DNA of 39,608 nucleotides from assembly GCA_013425335.1 (NCBI GenBank), contig JACCLG010000025.1, positions 1 to 39,608 on the forward strand, written 5' to 3'. Shown one piece after another: positions 1 to 6,909 of this stretch. The notes under the pieces are model-generated. The model saw nothing but the letters and a program-made list of their open reading frames with translations, made no database searches and had not been told where the DNA came from. The DNA comes from Microcaldota archaeon (GTDB lineage: Archaea > Micrarchaeota > Micrarchaeia > Burarchaeales > Fermentimicrarchaeaceae). Each line of letters starts with the position of its first letter. Positions within the stretch are counted from its first letter, which is position 1. The translations under genes and the position numbers were made by a program.

Positions 1-327
1 GAAGTGCTGGGCCATTTCCCTGTTTTCTTTTGATGAAGTCCTATGGAATATGTCCATGGTGAAGCCGAGCTTCTCAAACTCGCTCTTGTCTCTGTCATGG
101 TAATACTTCACAAACTCCTCAGGCTCCTTTTTCTCCTTCTCGGCAGCTGCAACTATGGGTGTGCCATGCTCATCGCTGGCGCAGATGTAAACAGCATCAT
201 TTCCGGCAAGCTTTTGGTATCGTGCATAGATGTCCGCAGGGAGATATGTGCTTCTGATGTGCCCTAGGTGCAATGGCCCATTCGCATATGGCAGTGCAGC
301 AGTTATTGTTATTCTTATTTCAATCAC
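1..327 (-). CDS. metG: Methionyl-tRNA synthetase, N-terminal part (runs off window)
   Basis: Class I aminoacyl-tRNA synthetase that charges tRNA-Met for initiation and elongation. The 109 visible codons read ITAALPYANGPLHLGHIRS, which contains the HIGH-type ATP-binding signature (HLGH), followed by ADIYARYQKLAG and ICASDEHGTPI, all typical of the MetRS Rossmann core. I chose a GTG start at 327 because it places the ALPYANG motif about ten residues from the N terminus, as in other MetRS proteins, and because a TATA-like element (355-364) lies about 30 nt upstream. The KMSKS loop, zinc knuckle and anticodon domain are outside the window. It is divergent from mcm. The identification is secure; the GTG start is inferred. 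Confidence 0.93.
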   Translation of the reverse strand, partial: MIEIRITITAALPYANGPLHLGHIRSTYLPADIYARYQKLAGNDAVYICASDEHGTPIVAAAEKEKKEPEEFVKYYHDRDKSEFEKLGFTMDIFHRTSSKENREMAQHF

Positions 328-352
328 CCAGTGGAAAGTTACCCCTTCCTCA

Positions 353-366
353 CCTATTTAAACCCA
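353..366 (-). promoter_or_regulatory. TATA-like promoter for metG
   Basis: On the minus strand this reads GGTTTAAATAGG, a good archaeal TATA box, about 28-35 nt before the proposed GTG start of metG. The metG leader would therefore be very short. Confidence 0.5.
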
Positions 367-408
367 TCCAGATAAGGGATAGGTCAGCAAAAGATATTTA
401 TGCACTAC

Positions 409-441
409 GGTATAAAATAGCAATACTCTTTTTTAGGAGGG
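409..441 (+). promoter_or_regulatory. TATA box and ribosome binding site for mcm
   Basis: TATAAAAT at 411-418 lies about 32 nt before the mcm ATG. AGGAGGG at 435-441 is a strong Shine-Dalgarno sequence with about 8 nt spacing, which fixes the ATG at 450. A second AT-rich stretch (AGATATTTAT, about 392-401) is an alternative TATA. Confidence 0.55.
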
Positions 442-449
442 AGAGGTGA

Positions 450-2525
450 ATGGCCGAGGACATAACCCTCATAGTTGACGAGTTCGAAAGGTTCTTTGAT
501 ACTTTCTGTAAGGAGGAAGTTGAGAAGCTTCTTGACAGGTACCCAGAGAGGAGGAGCTTGGAAGTCAGCTACACTGAGCTGAGCAGATACAGCAGTAAGA
601 TTGCAGACAACCTGCTGAACAAGCCTGATTTATTCATAAAGGCGGCTGAGAATGCTCTGAAAGGGATGGCGATGTCATCCCAGTACGATGTGCCTTTCGA
701 GCCGCATGTGCGCTTCTTTGATTTGCCTGAGCAGAGCAGGCCCATGATTCAGGATATTGGCGCAGACCACGTTGGTAAGCTCATATGCATTGACGGCCTG
801 ATAACGAGGAGGACTGAGATAAGGCCGAAAGTTAAGATGATGGTGCTGAGATGCCCGTACTGCGAGAATATTGAGAAAATTCTTATTGAGAAGAATACCG
901 TAATACCCGAAACATGCTCCAACTGCAAGAGGAAGGGTTTGCAGCACGATGAGGAGGAGTCAAAATTCGTCAACCTGCAAAAAGCCGAAGCTCAGGAGCC
1001 TCTGGAGATGACGAGAGGAGGCGCTCCAGCAAGCCACGTTGAAGTGTGGATGGAGGACGATTTGGTCAATACTATCAGCCCTGGGCAGAGGGTTGAGGTA
1101 ACTGGTGTTTTGAGGATAAGGCCTTTTAGTGAGAGCAGGGGGCAGGCTTCTAGAACTGTTTATTCCAAATTCCTTGACACAGTGCATCTTAAGAGGGTTG
1201 AGAAGGAGTTTGAAGAGGTTGACATCAACAAGGAAGACGAGAAGACGATACTTGAGCTCTCGAAGAATTCCAATCTGTACCAGAAAGTTATAGGCTCAAT
1301 TGCACCTTCCATATATGGGCATGACGAGGTGAAGGAGGCGCTTGCACTCCAACTTTTCGGGGGGACTCCCAACAAGATGCTCTCCGACGGGGGCCACATA
1401 AGGAGTGATATACATGTGCTTCTCATAGGTGACCCGGGCGTTTCAAAAACGAGAATGCTGCAGTACATAACGAACCTTGCTCCCAAGAGTATATACGTGA
1501 GCGGTAAGGCGGTGACATCTGCAGGTCTCACGGCAACTGCGGAGAAGGATGAGCTAGGTGACGGCGGATGGACCCTGAAGGCGGGGGCGCTTGTCCTTGC
1601 ATCTGGTGGTCTTGCGGGCATAGATGAGTTTGACAAGATTAAGCATGAAGAATTAGCAGCAATGCATGAGGTGATGGAATCACAATCGGTGAGTGTGGCG
1701 AAGGCGGGCATAGTCGCAAGGTTCAAGGCAAAGACGTCCATACTTGCTGCAGCAAACCCGAAGTTCGGGAGATTCGACCCTATGGGGTATCCTGCTGACC
1801 AGTTTGACATTCCTCCCACAATACTTTCAAGGTTTGATTTGATATTCCCAATGAAGGACATACTTGATGAGGAGAAGGATAGGAAGCTTGCGAGCTTCAT
1901 ACTGGACCAGCACACAATTGCTGGAAAGAGGGCTGAGAAAACCATAAGCGAGGAGGAGGAGATAAGGCCGCCCATAGAGGCCGACTTGCTGAGGAAGTAC
2001 ATCGCATATGCAAGGAGGAGGGTTGTGCCTGTTCTGACTCAAGAGGCAAGCGATAAGATAGGGGAGTACTATGTTGAGCTGAGGAGAGTTGGTGCGACAC
2101 AGGGGGCTGTTCCGATAACTCCAAGGTATATTGAGGGCATGGTGAGGCTTGCAGAGGCAAGCGCAAAAATGAGGCTGAGCAACAGGGTGGAGCTGTCAGA
2201 CGCTGAGAGGGCTATAAAGCTCATGGACTTCATGCTCAAATCCATAACAATGGACAAAGGGCTTGGCAGGATGGACATAGATATAATAACAACCGGCCAG
2301 CCAAAATCAAAAGCGGACAGGATTAGGAACATAATTGACATAGTGAAGGAGCTTGAAAAAGAATATGATTTAGTTGAGGTTGAGAGAGTCGTTGAAGAGG
2401 CTAAGAAGTACGGGCTGGATGAGGCAACCACAAGGAAGATGATTGACGAGATGCTGAGGAAGACTGGGGAGCTGTATGAGCCAAGGCACGGGCATGTGAA
2501 GGTTGTGAGGCCAAAGGTGGAGTAG
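450..2525 (+). CDS. mcm: Replicative helicase MCM
   Basis: Hexameric 3'-5' AAA+ helicase that unwinds DNA at the replication fork. The 691-aa length is normal for a single archaeal MCM. The N-terminal domain carries a C4 zinc site (C135, C138, C156, C159) within an OB-fold. The AAA+ module has a Walker A variant GDPGVSKT (about 326-333), the MCM-type Walker B IDEFDK (about 392-397), sensor 1 AAANPKFGRFD and the arginine-finger motif LSRFD. A C-terminal winged-helix region follows (last 80 or so residues, rich in RNIIDIVKELE-type helices). No intein is visible. The gene is followed after two bases by the presenilin-like gene, so the two are probably co-transcribed. Confidence 0.98.
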   Translation: MAEDITLIVDEFERFFDTFCKEEVEKLLDRYPERRSLEVSYTELSRYSSKIADNLLNKPDLFIKAAENALKGMAMSSQYDVPFEPHVRFFDLPEQSRPMIQDIGADHVGKLICIDGLITRRTEIRPKVKMMVLRCPYCENIEKILIEKNTVIPETCSNCKRKGLQHDEEESKFVNLQKAEAQEPLEMTRGGAPASHVEVWMEDDLVNTISPGQRVEVTGVLRIRPFSESRGQASRTVYSKFLDTVHLKRVEKEFEEVDINKEDEKTILELSKNSNLYQKVIGSIAPSIYGHDEVKEALALQLFGGTPNKMLSDGGHIRSDIHVLLIGDPGVSKTRMLQYITNLAPKSIYVSGKAVTSAGLTATAEKDELGDGGWTLKAGALVLASGGLAGIDEFDKIKHEELAAMHEVMESQSVSVAKAGIVARFKAKTSILAAANPKFGRFDPMGYPADQFDIPPTILSRFDLIFPMKDILDEEKDRKLASFILDQHTIAGKRAEKTISEEEEIRPPIEADLLRKYIAYARRRVVPVLTQEASDKIGEYYVELRRVGATQGAVPITPRYIEGMVRLAEASAKMRLSNRVELSDAERAIKLMDFMLKSITMDKGLGRMDIDIITTGQPKSKADRIRNIIDIVKELEKEYDLVEVERVVEEAKKYGLDEATTRKMIDEMLRKTGELYEPRHGHVKVVRPKVE

Positions 2526-2527
2526 AA

Positions 2528-3376
2528 ATGAATCACATAGCAAGGATAGTTGCGATGTTCCTCATCGCCCAGCTCATCGGTCTGTTTGTAGGAGTTCAGA
2601 TGGTGGGGAATAAGGAGATTTACAGCACATTTAATGTAACCCCAAACCAGCAGCCTGAGGATGTGGGAAACTCAGTGCTTTTTATCCTCTACGTGCTTGC
2701 AGTTGCCGTCATAGTGGTTGTTATCATAAGGTATTTCAGGTGGGCCTCATTTCTCCTTAGGGCGCTTGAGCTCCTGACGATATTTGTAACATCGTCAATT
2801 GTTTTTGGGGTGTCCCTTGCGTATTTCAACATTCCCAATGCGTTTGAGATGAGCATTGTTCTTTCCATGCTGCTGGTCGTACTCAAATTCCTCTACCCGA
2901 AGATAAAGAATGTCACTGCAATAATCTCAAGCTCGGGAGTCGGAGCGCTGTTCGGCTTCTCATTCGGCATCGTCCCCACATTGCTTTTCGTAATTCTGAT
3001 TTCTCTCTACGACTTCATATCTGTCTTCATAACAAAGCATATGGTGTACATGGCGAAGGAGATGAGCAAGATGGATTTGTCCTTCTCAGTTTCAAGCAGG
3101 GAGAAGAGGTATGTGAGGGAAAAAGGCAAGAGGAAGGAGGAGGAGTTCTCGGTTGAGCTGGGGAGCGGCGATATTGCAATACCGCTCATGCTGGCGGTTT
3201 CTACATACAGCAGCTTCACCCTTGTTGATTCGCTGGCAGTTGTGCTCGGCTCAACAATAGGCTTGGTGATTGTGCTCTACTATGTGACAAGGAAGAGGAT
3301 TTTCCTGCCTGCCCTGCCGCCGCTGTGCTTCTGCGGTGTTCTCTTCCTCGCTGTTTCGAGGGTGCTACTGCACTAG
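2528..3376 (+). CDS. Presenilin/signal-peptide-peptidase-like intramembrane aspartyl protease (A22)
   Basis: Multi-pass membrane protease of the GxGD type, expected to cleave transmembrane segments of membrane proteins or signal-peptide remnants. The 282-aa protein has about nine hydrophobic segments. It shows the three family signatures in order: YD (Y161-D162) in one helix, GSGD (212-215, catalytic D215) in the next, and PALP (261-264) near the C terminus. A basic, charged cytoplasmic loop (about 188-208, REKRYVREKGKRKEEE) separates the two catalytic helices. The gene starts 2 nt after the mcm stop. Its substrates cannot be deduced from the sequence. Confidence 0.9.
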   Translation: MNHIARIVAMFLIAQLIGLFVGVQMVGNKEIYSTFNVTPNQQPEDVGNSVLFILYVLAVAVIVVVIIRYFRWASFLLRALELLTIFVTSSIVFGVSLAYFNIPNAFEMSIVLSMLLVVLKFLYPKIKNVTAIISSSGVGALFGFSFGIVPTLLFVILISLYDFISVFITKHMVYMAKEMSKMDLSFSVSSREKRYVREKGKRKEEEFSVELGSGDIAIPLMLAVSTYSSFTLVDSLAVVLGSTIGLVIVLYYVTRKRIFLPALPPLCFCGVLFLAVSRVLLH

Positions 3377-3409
3377 TTTATAAATTATGATTCGCATATA
3401 GGTGATGCT

Positions 3410-3814
3410 ATGGAATATGATGCGCTCCTTGACAGAGCATATTCATCCCTGCCCGAGAAAGCCGGCAGCGGCGCAAGGTTCGAGATGCCGGTAGTGGAGA
3501 GCTTCATACAGGGCAATAAAACTATAATAAAGAACTTTGACGAAATCTGCGCCAGGCTGAGAAGGACTCCTGCCGGGATAATGAAGTTCCTCTCAAGGGA
3601 GCTTGCCATTCCGATGAGCAAGGAGGGCGCAGGGCTGGTGCTGCAGGGGAAGTTCTATGACAGGTTGCTCAATGAAAAGCTAAAGAAGTATGTTGCTGCA
3701 TACGTTATATGCAAGGAGTGCAAGAAAGCAGATACAAAGATAGTTGAGGTTGAGAGAGGAGTGAAGACAATAGTCTGCGAGGCGTGCGGAGCCAGGTCTC
3801 CGCTGAGGGTTTGA
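3410..3814 (+). CDS. eif2b: Translation initiation factor aIF2 subunit beta
   Basis: Beta subunit of the archaeal aIF2 heterotrimer, which delivers Met-tRNAi to the small ribosomal subunit. The 134-aa protein has the aIF2-beta alpha/beta core (TIIKNFDEICARLRR, about 38-52, then MKFLSREL) and a C-terminal zinc ribbon with ligands C101, C104, C123 and C126 (CKEC...CEAC). Full length for the archaeal family, without the eukaryotic N-terminal lysine blocks. The aIF1A gene starts 1 nt after its stop, so these are translationally linked initiation-factor genes. An AT-rich TATA-like element (about 3377-3390) precedes it. Confidence 0.96.
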   Translation: MEYDALLDRAYSSLPEKAGSGARFEMPVVESFIQGNKTIIKNFDEICARLRRTPAGIMKFLSRELAIPMSKEGAGLVLQGKFYDRLLNEKLKKYVAAYVICKECKKADTKIVEVERGVKTIVCEACGARSPLRV

Positions 3815-3815
3815 T

Positions 3816-4106
3816 ATGCCTGATGAAGCTGAACCGTTTGCAAGGGTAAGGCTACCAAGGAAGGGAGAGGTGCTGGGCGTCGTTATAAGCATGATGGGTG
3901 GGAGCAGGATGCTTGTTGACTGCATAGACGGGAAGGAGAGGTTAGTGAGGATACCTGGGAAGATAAAGAGGACCATATGGGTGAAGTCTGGGGATGTTGT
4001 TCTTGTGAAACCCTGGGAGATTGAGGCTGATAAGAAAGCCGATTTAGTTTGGAGGTACACCAGACTGCAGGCCGACTGGCTCAGGAGAGAAGGACATTTG
4101 AAGTGA
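3816..4106 (+). CDS. eif1a: Translation initiation factor aIF1A
   Basis: OB-fold initiation factor (S1/IF1 class) that binds the A-site region of the small subunit during start-codon selection. The 96-aa protein has the family landmarks: EVLGVVISMMGGSRMLVDCIDGKERLVRIPGK (two strands of the barrel), then IWVKSGDVVLVKPWEI and a C-terminal helix (ADLVWRYTRLQADWLRREG). Length is normal for archaeal aIF1A. It sits between aIF2-beta and rio1, with 1-nt and 4-nt gaps. This order (aIF1A then RIO kinase) recurs in many archaeal genomes. Confidence 0.96.
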   Translation: MPDEAEPFARVRLPRKGEVLGVVISMMGGSRMLVDCIDGKERLVRIPGKIKRTIWVKSGDVVLVKPWEIEADKKADLVWRYTRLQADWLRREGHLK

Positions 4107-4110
4107 GGGA

Positions 4111-4878
4111 ATGGCAAGGAAGCTCTCAACAAGGAAGAAACCTGACAGGGAGGACAAGCAGCTCAAGGAAAGGAAGAAGATTGAGTCTGATGTTTTTGAC
4201 AGATATTCAATGCTCATTCTGGGGAGTTTTTTGAATAGAAAAGTACTCAAGAGCGTAGATTACCCAATAGCGAGCGGAAAGGAGGCATTTGTTTTCCGCG
4301 CAACTGCAGGAGAGAATTTTGACATGGGTGAAGGTTACATTGCGGTGAAAATTTACAAGATTGAGACGAGCGATTTTACGAGGATGCAGAGCTATATAAC
4401 CGGGGACCCGCGCTTCACTGGGGTGAAGAGGAATAAGAAGGATCTGGTCTATGCCTGGACGAGGAAGGAGTTCAGGAACCTGCAGATATGCGCGGATGCC
4501 GGGGTGCCTGCCCCCGAGCCATATCTTTTCAAGAATAATGTGCTGCTCATGCAGTTCCTGGGGGAGGAGGGCATACCTGATTCACCGCTTGTTGATATAG
4601 GAAGCGACAACCCTGAGAAAGACTGCGAGACCCTGCTGGGCTATATAAAGAAGCTGTATGAGAAGGAGTTTGTGCATGCTGATGTGAGCCAGTTCAATGT
4701 GCTCATGCACGGGGATGTTCCTTACCTCATAGACTGCGGGCAGGGGGTCCTGCTGGACCATCCGAAGGCAGATGAGTTTCTCAGGAGGGATGTGGAGAAT
4801 GTGCTGAAATACTTCAGAAAGTATGGGATTGAGAAGGATGCTGAGGAAGTTCTGAAGTGGGTGAAGGGCTCTCCGTAA
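4111..4878 (+). CDS. rio1: RIO-type atypical serine kinase, Rio1 class
   Basis: Atypical kinase/ATPase involved in late small-subunit maturation in the cytoplasm. The 255-aa protein has SGKEAFVFRAT (P-loop equivalent, about 55-65), the ATP-binding lysine K80 (IAVKIYKIE), the catalytic loop HADVSQFNVL (D191, N196) and the metal-binding LIDCGQGV (D208). The STGDPRF-like stretch YITGDPRFTGV (about 95-105) and the Q-G-V after D208 favour Rio1 over Rio2, as does the absence of the Rio2 N-terminal winged helix. The start ATG is 4 nt after aIF1A. The gene ends the first part of a ribosome/topoisomerase cluster that resumes at 6380. Confidence 0.95.
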   Translation: MARKLSTRKKPDREDKQLKERKKIESDVFDRYSMLILGSFLNRKVLKSVDYPIASGKEAFVFRATAGENFDMGEGYIAVKIYKIETSDFTRMQSYITGDPRFTGVKRNKKDLVYAWTRKEFRNLQICADAGVPAPEPYLFKNNVLLMQFLGEEGIPDSPLVDIGSDNPEKDCETLLGYIKKLYEKEFVHADVSQFNVLMHGDVPYLIDCGQGVLLDHPKADEFLRRDVENVLKYFRKYGIEKDAEEVLKWVKGSP

Positions 4879-4936
4879 GCCATTATACTTAATTATTTAT
4901 AAACTTCAATTGAGCAAATTTAACTGGTGGTAGCTT

Positions 4937-5605
4937 ATGGTGCACTTGCAGAAGAGTATAGAAGAACATTACGGAAAGGATGTTGCTGGATTGTTTGAGG
5001 ATATTAAAAATGCTCATACTGAAAGGCAGATTAGTGAGGTTTGGAATGAATTTATTAAGAAAAATTGGAGGGATAAAGAATTTCATAGTAAAATAGGAAG
5101 CATCACGGATCTTATTTCTAGGGAGGCGAGTGTACCAACATTGAATTATGCTGTACCGGAGCTGGCAAGAATTCTGAGTAAACTTAACGTGGATTTAAGA
5201 AATGATATACGAGAGGGAAGAAATAAGCCAGGGATGGAGAAGATGACCGCTGACGGTTTTGAGGAAAAGTCTATAAAGGATGGCAAAGGCCAACCAAAGG
5301 ATGGAGAGGAATTTGCGAAAGAAAAACTTTTGAATAAAGAAGGTAATGCGAGTAGAAGGATTGAGGTTAATGACGCTCTGCTGGACTTGAGGCATGGTGG
5401 ACTCACTCCAGATAATACTGCTGCGGTCATGAGAAATCTTGCTTATAACTACATTGTAGCTGGAAATACTGGTGTAGCTAAGGACGAGGCAATAAGGCTG
5501 GAAGAGCTGATGAGAACGATTAACTTCAGCCTTGCTAGCGAATACAGGGAACTCCGAGGAAAGCTGGAAAGCCAGAAAAGTTTCAGGAACGCAAATCTCC
5601 GTTAA
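4937..5605 (+). CDS. Hypothetical charged helical protein, orphan
   Basis: I do not recognise this 222-aa protein. It has no signal peptide, membrane segment or obvious catalytic motif. It looks mostly helical, with a highly charged, low-complexity middle (about 95-140, rich in K, E, G and D, probably disordered) separating two helical parts; the C-terminal part (NDALLDLRHGGLTPDNTAAVMRNLAYNYIVAGN...) could form a small helical repeat. Its own TATA-like element (ATTATTTATAAAC, about 4893-4905) precedes it, and GGTGG lies just before the ATG. The DNA is visibly more AT-rich and uses codons such as AAT, ATT and GAA much more than its neighbours, which suggests recent acquisition. It interrupts a cluster that is usually contiguous in archaea. 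Confidence 0.75.
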   Translation: MVHLQKSIEEHYGKDVAGLFEDIKNAHTERQISEVWNEFIKKNWRDKEFHSKIGSITDLISREASVPTLNYAVPELARILSKLNVDLRNDIREGRNKPGMEKMTADGFEEKSIKDGKGQPKDGEEFAKEKLLNKEGNASRRIEVNDALLDLRHGGLTPDNTAAVMRNLAYNYIVAGNTGVAKDEAIRLEELMRTINFSLASEYRELRGKLESQKSFRNANLR

Positions 5606-5608
5606 TGT

Positions 5609-6244
5609 TTATTTATAACCGAATTCACCGATAAGCGGTACGAACACAACAGGCATGAGGCTGGATGTCTCTTCCCCAAACCTTGTTTTCACAACAAGCT
5701 CCAAGTCCTGGAATATTCTTGAGCCCACGGGTATGATGAGCTTTCCCCTATCTTTCAGCTGGTCCAAGAGAGGCTGCGGAATGGAGGGGGATGCAGCAGT
5801 GACAATTATCCTGTCATAGGGAGCCTCTTGAGCATGGCCTTTTGTTCCGTCACCCTCAATGAACTTGATATTTGCATAGCCAAGCTTCGCAACATTTGCT
5901 TTTGCAAGCTCTATAAGTTCTGGAATTCTCTCAACGGTATATACAGCTCCCGAGCTGCCTGTAAGCTCCGCGAGGATTGCAGCCTGGTAGCCGCTTCCTG
6001 AGCCTATCTCCAGTATTTTCATTCCATCCTGCACATCGAGGGATTTGCTCATGAATGCAACGATGCTCGGTGCCGATATGGTCTGCCCCAGCCCTATGGG
6101 GAGAGGGGTGTCAGCATATGCGCTTTTCGCATATTCGGCAGGGACAAACAGCTCCCTGGGCACTCTCTCCATTGCCTTTGCAACCCGGTCATCTGCATAG
6201 CCCTGCCCGTAAAGAAGCTGGATCATATCTTCGTTTCCACCCAT
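5609..6244 (-). CDS. pcm: Protein-L-isoaspartate O-methyltransferase
   Basis: SAM-dependent enzyme that methylates L-isoaspartyl residues in damaged proteins to start their repair. The 211-aa length is normal. It has the PCMT landmarks: RVPRELFVP (about 28-36), the substrate loop PLPIGLGQTISAP (about 48-60), SAM motif I LEIGSGSGYQAAIL (about 78-91), the acidic TVERIPEL, motif II GDGTKG and YDRIIVTAA. A TATA-like ATTAAT (about 6267-6273) lies about 25 nt before the ATG, so the message is probably leaderless. It is on the opposite strand to the surrounding translation/topoisomerase genes and ends 3 nt from the orphan at 4937-5605. Confidence 0.96.
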   Translation of the reverse strand: MGGNEDMIQLLYGQGYADDRVAKAMERVPRELFVPAEYAKSAYADTPLPIGLGQTISAPSIVAFMSKSLDVQDGMKILEIGSGSGYQAAILAELTGSSGAVYTVERIPELIELAKANVAKLGYANIKFIEGDGTKGHAQEAPYDRIIVTAASPSIPQPLLDQLKDRGKLIIPVGSRIFQDLELVVKTRFGEETSSLMPVVFVPLIGEFGYK

Positions 6245-6339
6245 ACTATGCTTGTGGAAGAGGGTGGATTAATAGCTTTCCCCAGGAGGCTGAAAACTGC
6301 CCTTTGCAGCAGATTTACCGACGTAAAACAGAAGAGAAG

Positions 6340-6352
6340 TTTTTTATATTCT
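6340..6352 (+). promoter_or_regulatory. TATA box upstream of the Dim2-like gene; decides its start
   Basis: TTTTTTATATT at 6340-6350 is a strong TATA box. Transcription starting about 25 nt downstream would begin near 6370, downstream of the first in-frame ATG (6248) and just before the ATG at 6380. This argues against the 44-residue longer reading. Confidence 0.5.
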
Positions 6353-6379
6353 CTCATTCAAATGCTATTAGTGAGAGCA

Positions 6380-6898
6380 ATGCAGGTAGTGAAAATTCCC
6401 AGCGAGCGAGTGCCAGTGATGATAGGCAAGAACGGTGAGGTGAAGAGGGAAATTCAGAGAAAAGGCAGGGTAAAAATCAACGCGGACGAGGAGGGAGAGG
6501 TGGAGATAAGCAGTGAGAGCAGCATAGACGAGTGGAGGACTACCGAGGTTGTCAAGGCAATAGGGAGGGGCTTCAACCCTGACAAGGCATTCAAGCTGTT
6601 CGGAGATGAGGTATACCTGAAAATAATTGATTTGAAGCAGGTATTCCGCAGCGACAAGGACATAACCAGATACAAGGGAAGGGTGATAGGCCAAGCTGGG
6701 AAGGCGAAGAGGGTGATTGAGGCGACCAGCGGAGCAGATTTGTGCGTATACGGCAACACCATAAGCATGATTGGCGGGCTGGATGAGCTGGGCCTTGCCG
6801 AGAGTGCGGTGAACAAGCTGCTTGAAGGGGCAAGCCACGCCAAGGTTTACTCCATGCTTGAGAGGGGAAGGAGAAGGATGAAGGAGAGGGGAATTTAG
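6380..6898 (+). CDS. KH-domain rRNA-processing protein, Dim2/Pno1-like
   Basis: RNA-binding protein with two KH modules, homologous to the Dim2/Pno1 factor that binds the 3' end of small-subunit rRNA and works with the Nob1 endonuclease and Rio1. From the ATG at 6380 the protein is 172 aa. It begins MQVVKIPSERVPVMIGKNG (KH1 with GKNG loop) and has a second KH with RVIGQAGKAKRVIE and its GQAG loop, ending in a basic tail (RGRRRMKERGI). An upstream in-frame ATG (6248) would add 44 residues that look like non-coding sequence and would lie upstream of the TATA box, so I reject it; a GTG at 6371 is also possible. Next gene top6B starts 11 nt later. Confidence 0.9.
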   Translation: MQVVKIPSERVPVMIGKNGEVKREIQRKGRVKINADEEGEVEISSESSIDEWRTTEVVKAIGRGFNPDKAFKLFGDEVYLKIIDLKQVFRSDKDITRYKGRVIGQAGKAKRVIEATSGADLCVYGNTISMIGGLDELGLAESAVNKLLEGASHAKVYSMLERGRRRMKERGI

Positions 6899-6909
6899 GG
6901 GGAGAGATA

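Noticed and set aside
1160-2002. A 280-aa minus-strand open frame inside mcm
   Set aside because: It is antisense to an unmistakable MCM AAA+ domain and is serine/low-complexity-rich, as expected of the complement of biased codons. No independent support.
6248-6379. Earlier ATG of the Dim2-like gene giving a 216-aa protein
   Set aside because: The extra 44 residues are not found in KH/Dim2 proteins and lie upstream of a strong TATA box.
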